Positions 7,579 through 16,461 of a DNA stretch of 64,000 bases are shown in pieces. The DNA is from an uncultured Candidatus Entotheonella sp. (lineage in GTDB: Bacteria; Tectomicrobia; Entotheonellia; Entotheonellales; Entotheonellaceae). Positions within the stretch are counted from its first letter, which is position 1. Each line of letters starts with the position of its first letter. The stretch covers positions 4,201,489 to 4,265,488 of the forward strand of contig OY282375.1 in assembly GCA_958295825.1 (NCBI GenBank), read 5' to 3'. The notes beneath the pieces are model-generated. The model had not been told where the DNA came from, ran no database searches, and saw only the letters and a list, made by a program, of their open reading frames with translations. The position numbers were made by a program, and so were the translations under genes.

Positions 7579-9504
7579 ATGAAAACCCCTCGTTTCACTC
7601 GGTGCACCCTATGGATGATGGCCACCGTTTGCCTGGTGCTGACGTTGTTGTTCCTCGGCGGGTGCTCAACGCCGTCGGCGACGCGCACAGATGAACCCGA
7701 ACTGCCGCAGACCGGCACCGAACCGAGCGCCGAAGAGGCGTTCGGAACCGCCGAAGTTTTGCGTCGGGCCCAACGCAACGCCGAGGCGCTGCAGGCGTTC
7801 GCCGACTTCATCGAGCAGTTCCCCGACAGCCCGCTGGGGGACGACGCGCGGCTGGCCGTCGGGCAATTGGCCGCCGAGTTGGGTCGTCTGGATGACGCCA
7901 TCGCGGCCTACACGGACCTGATTGGCAACTTCCCGGATTCCGAGCTTCGGGCGGAGGCGTATCTGGGCTTGGGCCGATTGCGGTACGAACAGCAGGACTA
8001 CACCGGCAGTTGGGTGGCCCTGCAGGACGCCCTTGACGCCTCCCCCACCCCAGCGCAGCAGACACGCGCCCACTACCACCTCGGCGCCGCATCGCTTGCC
8101 TTGCAGGCGTATAGGGAAGCCATCACCGAGCTAGCCATGGCCGCATCTGCCGACGACCCCGGTTTGGCCGAAAAAGCCCACAGCCTGCTCGACGAGATCG
8201 TCCGCGACCACCTCGACGTTCCACAACTCGACGCCTTGGCAGATCGCTTTTCCACCGCCTATCCTGGCGATCTGCTTATGGCCCAATTAGCGCAAAGTCA
8301 TCGCGCCGCCCGCAACGTGCAAGCCGAAATCGACGCCCTGCGCCGCTTGGCCGACGCCTTTCCAGACCATGCTGATGCCGACGCAACGTTGGAACGTTTG
8401 CAAGCGCTCGAAGTCATGCTTCTCACTGATCCCACCAAGCTCGGCGTTTTGCTGCCGCTGTCCGGCCCCACCGGCCAAGTCGGCAGGTCGGCCTTGCAGA
8501 GCGTGCAACTCGCCCTCGACGTGCTTCAACAACGCCATGCCGATCTCGACCTGTCGCTGGTCATTCGCGACACCGGCGCCAGCACCGAGACGGCTCGCAG
8601 CGCGCTGCACGCCTTGGTCGAGGAGGCGCGCGTCATTGGCGTCATCGGTCCGCTGCTCAGCCAAACCGCCGAAGAGCTGGCACCCCTCGCCGACAAGCTG
8701 GGCGTGCCGCTCATCTCGCCATTTGCACGCGACAGCCAATTCCCCCAACTTAGCCCCTACGCCTTTCGCAACAGCCTGACCGACGCCGTGCAAGGTCGCC
8801 TGCTGGCCTCATACGCCACCCAACAGCTGGCCCGCAGGCGTTTCGCCATCCTGCACCCGGACGATGCCTACGGTACCGCGCTCGCCAACCACTTCAGCAC
8901 CGCGCTCGCCAACCACAACGGCCGTGTGGTCGTGAAAGTGGCCTACTCGCCCGACGCGCAAGACGTCAGCCGTGCGGTGCAGCGTATCCGCGCCGAGCCG
9001 TACGATGCGCTGCTGGTGCCGGACTACGCCGACAACATCGCGCGCCTCGCCCCGGATCTGGCCTATGATGCCGAGGCTGGGGTCCAGTTGTTGGGAACCG
9101 ACGGCTGGAACGATCCAGGGATCACCGACGTCCCGGCGTGGGTGGTCGATGGGGCGGTGTTCGTGGACGGCTTCTACGCGGATTCGCCGGTGCCGCACGT
9201 GGCGGCGTTCGTGAATGGTTTTCGCGACCGCTACGGCGTCGTTCCCGATCTGCTGGCGGCGCAGGCCTACGACACCCTGATGATGTGCGCTCAGGTGCTG
9301 CGCGCCGGGGTGCGAACGCGCCCCGAACTGCGCGACGGCCTGGCGCAGATACGCGCCTTCCCCGGCGTCTCCGGCGTTACGACGATGGACGCCGATGGGG
9401 ATGCGAAAAAAGTGCTTTACGTGCTGAGCATTCGAGAGGGCAAGATCATCCAGATCAACGCGCCGGCGTTTCAGTACCCCGACGCCGGCGATCCAGTTGA
9501 TTGA
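7579..9504 (+). CDS. LpoA-like lipoprotein: TPR repeats plus periplasmic-binding-protein domain
   Basis: The 641-residue precursor starts with a basic segment, a hydrophobic stretch and a lipobox LFLGGCS with Cys29, so it should be an outer-membrane or inner-membrane lipoprotein. Residues about 50-270 form TPR-like helical repeats (FADFIEQFPDSPLGDDARLA and similar). Residues about 285-635 are a LivJ/Peripla_BP_6-type fold (LGVLLPLSGPTGQVGRSALQ, VIGPLLSQTAEELAPLADKL). This two-part layout is that of LpoA, the outer-membrane activator of PBP1A in Gammaproteobacteria, and pbp1A lies directly opposite, overlapping its 3' end by 50 bp. The role as PBP activator is inferred from architecture and context. 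Confidence 0.75.
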   Translation: MKTPRFTRCTLWMMATVCLVLTLLFLGGCSTPSATRTDEPELPQTGTEPSAEEAFGTAEVLRRAQRNAEALQAFADFIEQFPDSPLGDDARLAVGQLAAELGRLDDAIAAYTDLIGNFPDSELRAEAYLGLGRLRYEQQDYTGSWVALQDALDASPTPAQQTRAHYHLGAASLALQAYREAITELAMAASADDPGLAEKAHSLLDEIVRDHLDVPQLDALADRFSTAYPGDLLMAQLAQSHRAARNVQAEIDALRRLADAFPDHADADATLERLQALEVMLLTDPTKLGVLLPLSGPTGQVGRSALQSVQLALDVLQQRHADLDLSLVIRDTGASTETARSALHALVEEARVIGVIGPLLSQTAEELAPLADKLGVPLISPFARDSQFPQLSPYAFRNSLTDAVQGRLLASYATQQLARRRFAILHPDDAYGTALANHFSTALANHNGRVVVKVAYSPDAQDVSRAVQRIRAEPYDALLVPDYADNIARLAPDLAYDAEAGVQLLGTDGWNDPGITDVPAWVVDGAVFVDGFYADSPVPHVAAFVNGFRDRYGVVPDLLAAQAYDTLMMCAQVLRAGVRTRPELRDGLAQIRAFPGVSGVTTMDADGDAKKVLYVLSIREGKIIQINAPAFQYPDAGDPVD

Positions 9505-12013
9505 GCATCCGGCGGGACGGTGGTTCGGCATCGCCGGCGGGGGGCGGGGAAACGGTGATCAACGCGCCGTTGATCAAAGAGGCGGTTGACGTGGCATGCG
9601 CGGGGGCGATGAACACTTCGAAGTACGGGTTGCCCTCCGGTGTGCGCGTGATGGCGTCCGTTTCTTCCTGCACGGCCTGGCGAACGAAGCGGATGCCCGG
9701 CGGGATCGGGAAATCCGTCACCGGCTGTCCCTGCAACGCCTCCTGCATGAACGCCAGCCAGACCGGCGCCGCCACCCGGCCGCCGCTTTCGCGTTTGCCC
9801 AGCGAAGCATGATTGTCGAATCCCACCCATACGCCGGCAACGATCTCGGGTGTATAGCCGATGAACCAAGCGTCATGGAAATTGTTCGTGGTGCCCGTCT
9901 TGCCCGCCGCCGGGCGCTGCAGGGCACGCACCCGACGCCCGGTGCCGTGCTGCACGACGCTCTCCAGCATGTTGGTGACGGTGTAGGCCACCTCCGGGCT
10001 CATGACGCGCTGCGCCGCCAGCATGTGTTCTTCTTTAACCGTTCCATAGCGATCAATGATGCGGGTAATGAACACCGGCTCGGTATGAATCCCTTGGTTG
10101 GCAAACACCCCATAGAGGGTGGTGATGTCGAGCAGCGTCATGTCTGCGGACCCCAGAGCCAGGGACAGCACGCACGGAAACTCGCGGCGCGCGCCGAGCC
10201 GGTGGGCATAGGCACAGACGGCATCCACGCCGATTTTCTCCAGCGCGTCGATGGTCGCCAGATTACGCGACTTGGTGAGTGCCAAGCGCAACGAGATCGG
10301 ACCGAGGAATTTTTTATCATAGTTTTCAGGTCGCCAAGTGGCTGCCCCGGGGACTTGGCGCTCGATCGGGTTGTCCGAGACCTGTGAGGTCGGATTCATG
10401 CCGGCTTCGATAGCCGCAGCGTAAATAACCGGCTTGAACGCCGAGCCCGGCTGCCGTACGGCCTGCAGTGCGCGATTGAACTGGCTGCGGTCAAAGTCGT
10501 AGCCGCCGACCATCGCCAACACGTGGTTGCTGCTGGCTTCTAGCGCCAGCAGCGCCCCCTGTACCTCCGGGTCCTGCTCCAGCGCCAACTCGTGCGATGC
10601 CCCCTCCGGGTCGGCCTGCGTGACCCGCACCCGTACGACGTCGCCACGCCGCAGCAACTGCGCCATGTCGCCGTCGAATTTGCCCGGCTTACCGGCTACC
10701 GATCTGATCCATTCGACGCCCTCCGTCTTGACCACACCGCGCGACTTGCGGACGGCCACGGTGGCGCTGTCCGCCTGCACTTCCAGCACCACGCCGGTCA
10801 GCAAGTCCCCATCATGCACCTTCGGAGAGGCGCCGTGCGTCATGGTGATCCTCTCGATCAGCGCGATGTTGCGGGCTGAGTCCGAGGTGAGCGCCACGCT
10901 GCGAGAGGGCCGCTTCCAAGCGCCGCGGCGGATGCGCTTGTCCACCGTCAACAGGCCATCCTGGATGGCCCGTTGCGCCACCTGTTGCAGCCGTAGATCC
11001 AGCGTCGTGTGCACCGTGAAGCCGCTGCGGTACAGCGCCGTTGGGCCATATTCGTCTTCCAGATGCTGACGCACGTGCTCAATGAAATACGGCGCCTTGT
11101 TAACGCGGTGGGTGACGTGCGGACGCTCGCCGGGAGAGCACAGCGGTTCTTGCTCCGCCGCTGCCGCCGCTTCGGTATCCAGATAACCCTCGTCTGCCAT
11201 GCGCCGCAGGACGTGCGCCCGCCGCCGCAGGCTGCGCTGTGGGTTTCTCAGCGGTGAATACGTGTTCGGGGCCGGCGGCAGACCAGCGATCATGGCGCCA
11301 TCGGCGAGGCTGAGGTCGGCCACGGATTTACCGCAGTAGAGCTGCGCCGCCGCCTCGATGCCGTAGGTGTTGTGGCCGTAGAAAATCTGGTTCAGGTAGA
11401 GTTGCAGGATACGGTCCTTGTCGTACCGTTGCTCGATGCGGCGAGCCAGGATGGCCTCGCGAATTTTGCGCCTGAGCGTGCGTTCGCGGGTAAGGAAGAG
11501 ATTGCGCGCCACCTGCTGGGTGATCGTGCTGGCGCCCTCGCGGGTGGCGCCGGCGCGCAGATTCACCCAGACGGCGCGCCCGATGCCGATGTAATCCACG
11601 CCACCGTGCGAGTAGAAACGACTGTCTTCGGCGGCGATCGTCGCGTGCCGCACGTAGATGGGGATTTCGGTGAGATGCACCAGGCGGCGCTTTTCGACGA
11701 AGAACTCGGCGATCAGTTGTTCGTGGCGGTCGTACACCTCGGTAACCAAGCTGGGCTGATAATCTGCGAGCGCCGCCACGTCGGGCAAATCGGCCGCCAG
11801 CTCCCGATACGCAACGTAACCCGCCGTGCCCGCTCCAGCAATACCCAACAACATCAAAACGGCGAAGCCGATGAACACGCGACGCAGGATGCGACGGCGG
11901 CGCCGGGACTGTGCCGACCGTCTTGGCCGTCTCGGTGGTCGCGCTCTGGCGTTCGCGTTTGGATTCCGTGACCTGCCGTGGCTCGGCCGGCGATTCTGCG
12001 GTCTCTCACTCAT
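9455..12013 (-). CDS. mrcA: Penicillin-binding protein 1A (bifunctional transglycosylase/transpeptidase)
   Basis: The 852-residue class A PBP polymerises and crosslinks peptidoglycan. A very basic cytoplasmic N-terminus is followed by one membrane segment near residues 44-68. The GT51 domain shows AAEDSRFYSHGGVDYIG and REGASTITQQVARNLFL. The transpeptidase domain shows the catalytic serine in PGSAFKPVIY, the SxN-equivalent TKSRNLATID and the KTG triad in AAGKTGTTNNFHDAWF. It is the last gene of the minus-strand operon, and its ATG overlaps the stop of the uracil-DNA glycosylase gene by 4 bp. Its 3' end overlaps the lipoprotein gene antiparallel by 50 bp. Confidence 0.95.
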   Translation of the reverse strand: MSERPQNRRPSHGRSRNPNANARARPPRRPRRSAQSRRRRRILRRVFIGFAVLMLLGIAGAGTAGYVAYRELAADLPDVAALADYQPSLVTEVYDRHEQLIAEFFVEKRRLVHLTEIPIYVRHATIAAEDSRFYSHGGVDYIGIGRAVWVNLRAGATREGASTITQQVARNLFLTRERTLRRKIREAILARRIEQRYDKDRILQLYLNQIFYGHNTYGIEAAAQLYCGKSVADLSLADGAMIAGLPPAPNTYSPLRNPQRSLRRRAHVLRRMADEGYLDTEAAAAAEQEPLCSPGERPHVTHRVNKAPYFIEHVRQHLEDEYGPTALYRSGFTVHTTLDLRLQQVAQRAIQDGLLTVDKRIRRGAWKRPSRSVALTSDSARNIALIERITMTHGASPKVHDGDLLTGVVLEVQADSATVAVRKSRGVVKTEGVEWIRSVAGKPGKFDGDMAQLLRRGDVVRVRVTQADPEGASHELALEQDPEVQGALLALEASSNHVLAMVGGYDFDRSQFNRALQAVRQPGSAFKPVIYAAAIEAGMNPTSQVSDNPIERQVPGAATWRPENYDKKFLGPISLRLALTKSRNLATIDALEKIGVDAVCAYAHRLGARREFPCVLSLALGSADMTLLDITTLYGVFANQGIHTEPVFITRIIDRYGTVKEEHMLAAQRVMSPEVAYTVTNMLESVVQHGTGRRVRALQRPAAGKTGTTNNFHDAWFIGYTPEIVAGVWVGFDNHASLGKRESGGRVAAPVWLAFMQEALQGQPVTDFPIPPGIRFVRQAVQEETDAITRTPEGNPYFEVFIAPAHATSTASLINGALITVSPPPAGDAEPPSRRMLNQLDRRRRGTETPAR

Positions 12014-12738
12014 CTCCCTTGCCCTCTTTGACCTGGCAAGCCCAATTCACGCTGAATGTCCTGCATGTCCTCCCACACCTTGCGCTTGTCCTGCGGGTTG
12101 CGCAGCAGGTAGGCCGGGTGAAAGGTGGGCCGTACCAGAATGTCGCCCATTGGGTGGAAACGCCCACGCAGGCGCGAGATGCGTTCATCGGTACGCAGCA
12201 GCGCCTGCGCCGCAAACGTGCCGAGGGCGCAGATGACGCGCGGCTTCAAGCAAGCCAACTGCTCATCGATGATCGGCCGGCACGCCGCCACCTCGTCGGG
12301 CAGCGGGTTGCGGTTTTGTGGCGGGCGGCACTTGATGACGTTGAGAATGTAGACGTCCTGGCGGGTCAGGCCGATGGCCTGAATGATGCGGGTGAGAAGC
12401 TGACCGGCCGCGCCGACGAACGGCTCGCCCTGGATGTCTTCATCGCGTCCTGGCGCCTCGCCGACGAACACCAAGTCAGCCGCGGGGTTGCCGGCACCGA
12501 ATACCACCTGCCGGCGACCTTCGTGCAGGCGGCAGGCTTGGCAATCCTTAACGGACGCCGCGAGTTCCGCCAGCCGCGCGGCGGTGTTGGCTGAGGATGA
12601 TACAGGGCTTGAGACGTTCGGGCCCACCACGGCACCGCGCGCCGATGGCAGCACCAGCGGCAATTCCGTAATACCGAGGCGCTGCAAATAGCGCACGTAG
12701 TCCCGCACCGCGGCCGCGGCGGCACCAGCCGGATTCAT
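12010..12738 (-). CDS. Family 4 uracil-DNA glycosylase (iron-sulfur type)
   Basis: This 242-residue enzyme removes uracil from DNA as the first step of base excision repair. The catalytic and uracil-binding segment is FVGEAPGRDEDIQGEPFVGA, and the C-terminal motif is RPTFHPAYLLRNP. Cys residues in CQACRL, NVIKCRPPQNR and AACRPII are the usual [4Fe-4S] ligands of family 4. About 45 extra N-terminal residues precede the CxxC. It overlaps both neighbours by 4 bp (ATGA), which indicates translational coupling within the operon. Confidence 0.92.
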   Translation of the reverse strand: MNPAGAAAAAVRDYVRYLQRLGITELPLVLPSARGAVVGPNVSSPVSSSANTAARLAELAASVKDCQACRLHEGRRQVVFGAGNPAADLVFVGEAPGRDEDIQGEPFVGAAGQLLTRIIQAIGLTRQDVYILNVIKCRPPQNRNPLPDEVAACRPIIDEQLACLKPRVICALGTFAAQALLRTDERISRLRGRFHPMGDILVRPTFHPAYLLRNPQDKRKVWEDMQDIQRELGLPGQRGQGR

Positions 12739-13958
12739 GCCCCGTCTCCCTGACGCTGCGTCAGTACCGCCTGGACGCGATCAAGGATGGCCTCCGCCAA
12801 GGCCCGCTTGCTCATCACCGGCAAGGGCTCGATGCGACCAGCAGCGTCGATCAGGTGCACACGATTGTGGTCGCTGGCGAAACCCATGGCGGGGTCGCTG
12901 ACGTCATTAGCCACGATCAGGTCCAGGTCCTTTTTGCTCACCTTTTGCTTCGCATTGGCCAGCAGATCGCGTGTTTCGGCGGCGAAGCCAACCAGCACGC
13001 GCCTGCCTTTTAGGGCGCCCAGTTCGGCCAGTATGTCGGGGTTGCGTTCGAGCGCGATGCTCAGGGTCGCGTCCTCCTTCTTGACCTTATCGGCGATAAC
13101 GGTCGCGGGCCGGAAATCCGACACGGCCGCCGATTTGATGACCACGTCGGCGGCTGCGAAATGCTCCCGTACCGCGTCGCGCATCTGCACCGCCGTGCGT
13201 ACCGGGACGCAGGTGACGCCAACCGGGGTCTGCAAGTGCGTGGGGCCGGTAATGAGCACCACTTCGGCACCACGTTGCCGGGCCGCTTCGGCGATGGCGA
13301 AGCCGGTCTTGCCGGAAGAAGCATTGGAGATGTGGCGTACCGGATCGATCGGCTCTTGCGTGGGGCCGGCGGTGACGATCACCGTCTTGCCGCTCAGAAC
13401 CGTCGTCTGCCGCAGCGAAGCGGCTACGGCCTCGACCACGGTTGCGGAAGCCATGCGCCAGCCCAGCTCGTCCGCAGAGTCATCCGTTTCCGGCACCCCG
13501 GCGTCGCACAGGGTCACCCCGGCGTCGCGCAAGCGCTGTACGTTCTGCTGAACCAGCGGGTGCTGATACTCGGCGGCACGCACGGCACAGGCGAACACCG
13601 TCGGCCCGTTGTGCAGCAGCATCGCCCGCACGAGGGCCTCATCGGCCCAGCTGGCCGCTGCCTTGGCGATCAGCGCCGGGGTTGCGGGCACCACCACCAA
13701 GCCGTCGGCATTTCGTACTAAGCCGCGCAGGGAATGGAAGTCCTGCGCGCCCATGCGGCCGTACAGGTCGTCGGGCATGAGCACGTCGCCAGCAGCGAGG
13801 CTGCGGAAGGTCAGGGCCGGCACAAAGGCTTCGGTCTCGGCGCTGAGCACGACCCGCACGCCGGCGCCGGCGCGTTGCAGGGCGCGCAACACCTCGATAG
13901 CCGCCGACGTCAACGGTCCGCCGCCAACGCCGAGTATGATGGTTTTCGCCTGCAGCAT
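12735..13958 (-). CDS. coaBC: Phosphopantothenoylcysteine synthetase/decarboxylase with divergent decarboxylase half
   Basis: The 407-residue protein has the two-domain layout of CoaBC in coenzyme A synthesis. The C-terminal synthetase half (from about residue 190) is canonical: VIVTAGPTQEPIDPVRHISN, SSGKTGFAIAEAA, IKSAAVSDFRPA and the CTP-binding segment DKVKKEDATLSIALERNPDI. The N-terminal flavoprotein half is unusual. The PAMN motif is replaced by FACAVRAAEYQHP, and the region that normally holds the catalytic cysteine (ACGxxGxG) reads PETDDSADELGWRM. The HIELA-type histidine may survive as QDFHSL. The synthetase activity should be intact; decarboxylation looks doubtful. The start has GGCGGGAG upstream. 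Confidence 0.9.
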   Translation of the reverse strand: MLQAKTIILGVGGGPLTSAAIEVLRALQRAGAGVRVVLSAETEAFVPALTFRSLAAGDVLMPDDLYGRMGAQDFHSLRGLVRNADGLVVVPATPALIAKAAASWADEALVRAMLLHNGPTVFACAVRAAEYQHPLVQQNVQRLRDAGVTLCDAGVPETDDSADELGWRMASATVVEAVAASLRQTTVLSGKTVIVTAGPTQEPIDPVRHISNASSGKTGFAIAEAARQRGAEVVLITGPTHLQTPVGVTCVPVRTAVQMRDAVREHFAAADVVIKSAAVSDFRPATVIADKVKKEDATLSIALERNPDILAELGALKGRRVLVGFAAETRDLLANAKQKVSKKDLDLIVANDVSDPAMGFASDHNRVHLIDAAGRIEPLPVMSKRALAEAILDRVQAVLTQRQGDGA

Positions 13959-13974
13959 GGTTGAAGCTCCCGCC

Positions 13975-14589
13975 TTACGTACCGCCGTTCAGGAGTTGCA
14001 GAATCGGCGTCGGATTAGCGCGCCGAACACGGTGGCGCTCCGCGAGGACGATGGCCTTCAGCGCCGCAAGCGCTTCGGCAAAGCAGTCGTTGATCAGCAC
14101 GTAATCATACGCCGTGTATTGGGCGCTTTCCTGCCGGGCGACCGCCAGCCTTGAGCGTGCTGTTTTGGCGCCGGACCCGCGCCCCGCCAACCGCTCTTCC
14201 AACGCCTGCCACGAGGGAGGCAGCACGAAGACGTGTACCGCGTCGACGCTGGCAGCGCGCAACTGTTCGGCGCCCTGCACGTCGATGACCAGCAGAACGT
14301 CCTTGCCGGCGGACGTGACCTCGTCGATTGGCTGCCGCAGCGTGCCGTAGCGGTGCCGGTGCACGCAGGCCCACTCCAGGAAATCCCCGGCGACCACACG
14401 CTCGGCAAATTGTTGTGCGCTGATGAAGTGATAGTCAAAGCCGTCCTGTTCCTGCGCCCGCGGCGCGCGCGTGGTGCAAGAGACGGACCGCACCACGTCG
14501 TCCATGTCGGCGCACAGCGCCTCGCAAAGCGATGTCTTGCCGCCGCCGGAGGGCGCCGATATCACGAACAGGATTCCCTTGCGGCTCAT
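13975..14589 (-). CDS. gmk: Guanylate kinase
   Basis: This 204-residue enzyme phosphorylates GMP to GDP. The P-loop is SAPSGGGKTSL (residues about 10-20). The GMP-binding region includes VSCTTRAPRAQEQDGFDYHF, FLEWACVHRHRYGT and LLVIDVQGAEQLR. The start at 14589 gives the family's usual length. An in-frame ATG 45 bases upstream gives a 15-residue extension without similarity. It sits between yicC and coaBC, as in many bacteria, but the rpoZ gene often found between gmk and coaBC is absent. Confidence 0.94.
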   Translation of the reverse strand: MSRKGILFVISAPSGGGKTSLCEALCADMDDVVRSVSCTTRAPRAQEQDGFDYHFISAQQFAERVVAGDFLEWACVHRHRYGTLRQPIDEVTSAGKDVLLVIDVQGAEQLRAASVDAVHVFVLPPSWQALEERLAGRGSGAKTARSRLAVARQESAQYTAYDYVLINDCFAEALAALKAIVLAERHRVRRANPTPILQLLNGGT

Positions 14590-14637
14590 CTGGTGTCCCG
14601 TGACGGGCAGCCGGCGCTGGGCCCGACCCCGCATCGG

Positions 14638-15516
14638 CTATTCGATGTTCTGGATCTGCTCGCGGCAGCGCTCCAACTCGCTTTTGATCTCCACCACGCA
14701 ATGCGAAATCGTCAGGTCGTTGGCCTTGGCGGCGATCGTTTCGATCTCGCGGCGCATTTCCTGCACCAGGAAATCGACCTTGCGGCCCACCGCCTCGCCG
14801 GAGGCCAACAGCGCCTGCATCGCCTGCAAGTGCGCCTCCAAGCGCGTCAGCTCCTCGGTGATGTCGGTGCGCTCCGCAAACAGGACGGCTTCCTGCGCCA
14901 GTCGTGCGGCGTCCAGGTCGACGTGTTCAAACCATTCCTTGACCCGCTGTTCCAGACGTTGCTGGTAGTCCGTCACCATCTGCGGCAGGCGCTGTCGGAT
15001 GAGCGCCACCTGCTGCACCACCGCCTGCACGCGCGCGCCCAGATCCCCGCACAGAAAGGCGCCTTCCTGGAGCCGCATGGCCTTGAGCGCCTCAAGTGCC
15101 GCCGCCAGCCCCGCGGCGATGAGCGGCCAGTCGGCTTCCACGTCCGCCGGCGCGTTCTCACTGAGCCTAAGCACATCGCGCAAGCCCATCAGCAGGCTCA
15201 TGTCGACGGCGCCCGGCACCCCCAGGCGGTACTGCAACTCCCGCAGCGCCTCGTGGTATTGCTGGGCCAAGGCGTAATCCGGCGTCACGGTGTGGAAAGC
15301 ATGGCCGTTCTCGCCCAGGGTGATGCGGATGTCAATACGGCCGCGCGCAAAATGCTGACTGACGAGTTGTTTCATCCGCGCTTCGAGGGGTGCGTAGATG
15401 CGAGGGTAGTACCAGGCGATGTCGAGATAGCGGTGGTTGACCGACTTGGCTTCGATGGTCAGGGCCAGTCTGTCATCGTGCACGTCACTGCGGCCGTAGC
15501 CGGTCATGCTTTGCAT
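14638..15516 (-). CDS. yicC: YicC-family endoribonuclease
   Basis: The 292-residue protein opens with MQSMTGYGRS and contains IEAKSVNHRYLDIAWYYPRI and ARGRIDIRITL, the conserved YicC_N region. It closes with the DUF1732 signature (VDFLVQEMRREIETIAAKAN then VEIKSELERCREQIQNIE). The E. coli homolog acts as an endoribonuclease affecting small RNA turnover. It lies immediately upstream of gmk (48 bp to its start), a widely conserved pairing. Confidence 0.94.
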   Translation of the reverse strand: MQSMTGYGRSDVHDDRLALTIEAKSVNHRYLDIAWYYPRIYAPLEARMKQLVSQHFARGRIDIRITLGENGHAFHTVTPDYALAQQYHEALRELQYRLGVPGAVDMSLLMGLRDVLRLSENAPADVEADWPLIAAGLAAALEALKAMRLQEGAFLCGDLGARVQAVVQQVALIRQRLPQMVTDYQQRLEQRVKEWFEHVDLDAARLAQEAVLFAERTDITEELTRLEAHLQAMQALLASGEAVGRKVDFLVQEMRREIETIAAKANDLTISHCVVEIKSELERCREQIQNIE

Positions 15517-15539
15517 AGGTAGCGCCTGTGTCCCAGGGT

Positions 15540-16439
15540 TTAGGGCGTCGTCACCGAGTCCGTCGAGGCAGGTTGCAGGGCAGCGCTTAAGAACGGCATC
15601 AGCCGGGGCACGACCGTGCGGGCTGCCTCCTCGAGGGCAAGAGCGCTGGCCTGCCCGGAATGGGTATCATCCACATTTGCCTCCCCTCGCTCCTGCACCA
15701 GCACGCCGCCCGTAGGGGTATCCAGGACACGCAGCTGCAAAATGGCGTGCACGGCAGAGCCGGATACCGCATTGTAGGTCTGCTGAACCCCGGCATGCCC
15801 GACCAGCAGCATGGCGATCTCAGCCTTGCGCGCCGCTTGTAAGGCCGCATCCTCGGTGCCGTCCCACTGCAAACCGGGCTCCAGTTCGCCGATGCGCACA
15901 CCGAGTTCCGCCAACTGCGAGCGTAGCGTTCGGGTAACGACGCCGCGCGCGGCCCACCACGTCGACGTTGCCTGGCCGAGGTGACGCTCCGTAATCAGGA
16001 TAGCCAACCGTCCGGCGTCGCCTCCCGGCAGCCGTCCCGGATCAGCCGTAGCAACCGACGAACCCAACGCCGCCAGCGTCTGCTGCACCCTTGGCAAGGC
16101 AACTTCTGCCTCCAGGCGGACGCGGTAGACCTTGCCCGGGACGTCGGGGTATTCCCACAGCACGCGGTAGCTGGAGATATACGGCCACGGCTCGGCGTAT
16201 AAACGCTCGTTCAACAAATGGATATTGGCCACCACCGCATCGGTGTCGAGCACGCTCATGACGGCCTCTTCCAGTGCCGCGCGCAACGCCGCACGAACCG
16301 CTTGCTGCCGCGCCGCCGCCTGGTCCTCCAACACGATGGCCCCAACGCCCTCGACCTGATAGGTCCACGCGGGGGCGGCAAAGCCGTTCGGCGATGCCGA
16401 CAACAGCAGCAGGATCAGGCCGATCATCGTCTTGCGCAT
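15540..16439 (-). CDS. Secreted LPP20/FlgT-N-like protein of unknown function
   Basis: Translation from the ATG at 16439, which follows GGGGCGGGGG, gives 299 residues with a clear signal peptide (MIGLILLLLSASPNGFAAPA). The mature N-terminus, TYQVEGVGAIVLEDQAAARQ followed by Ala-rich helices, resembles the domain shared by LPP20 lipoproteins and FlgT N-terminal regions. A second half (RLAILITERHLGQ, then AEIAMLLVGHAGV) looks like the paralogous GNA1162/CsgG-like alpha-beta fold. Periplasmic location is expected. No flagellar genes are near, so a flagellar role is not supported. It shares the operon with yicC and the pseudouridine synthase gene. Confidence 0.65.
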   Translation of the reverse strand: MRKTMIGLILLLLSASPNGFAAPAWTYQVEGVGAIVLEDQAAARQQAVRAALRAALEEAVMSVLDTDAVVANIHLLNERLYAEPWPYISSYRVLWEYPDVPGKVYRVRLEAEVALPRVQQTLAALGSSVATADPGRLPGGDAGRLAILITERHLGQATSTWWAARGVVTRTLRSQLAELGVRIGELEPGLQWDGTEDAALQAARKAEIAMLLVGHAGVQQTYNAVSGSAVHAILQLRVLDTPTGGVLVQERGEANVDDTHSGQASALALEEAARTVVPRLMPFLSAALQPASTDSVTTP

Positions 16440-16461
16440 CCGTGTTCCCCCGCCCCGGCGT

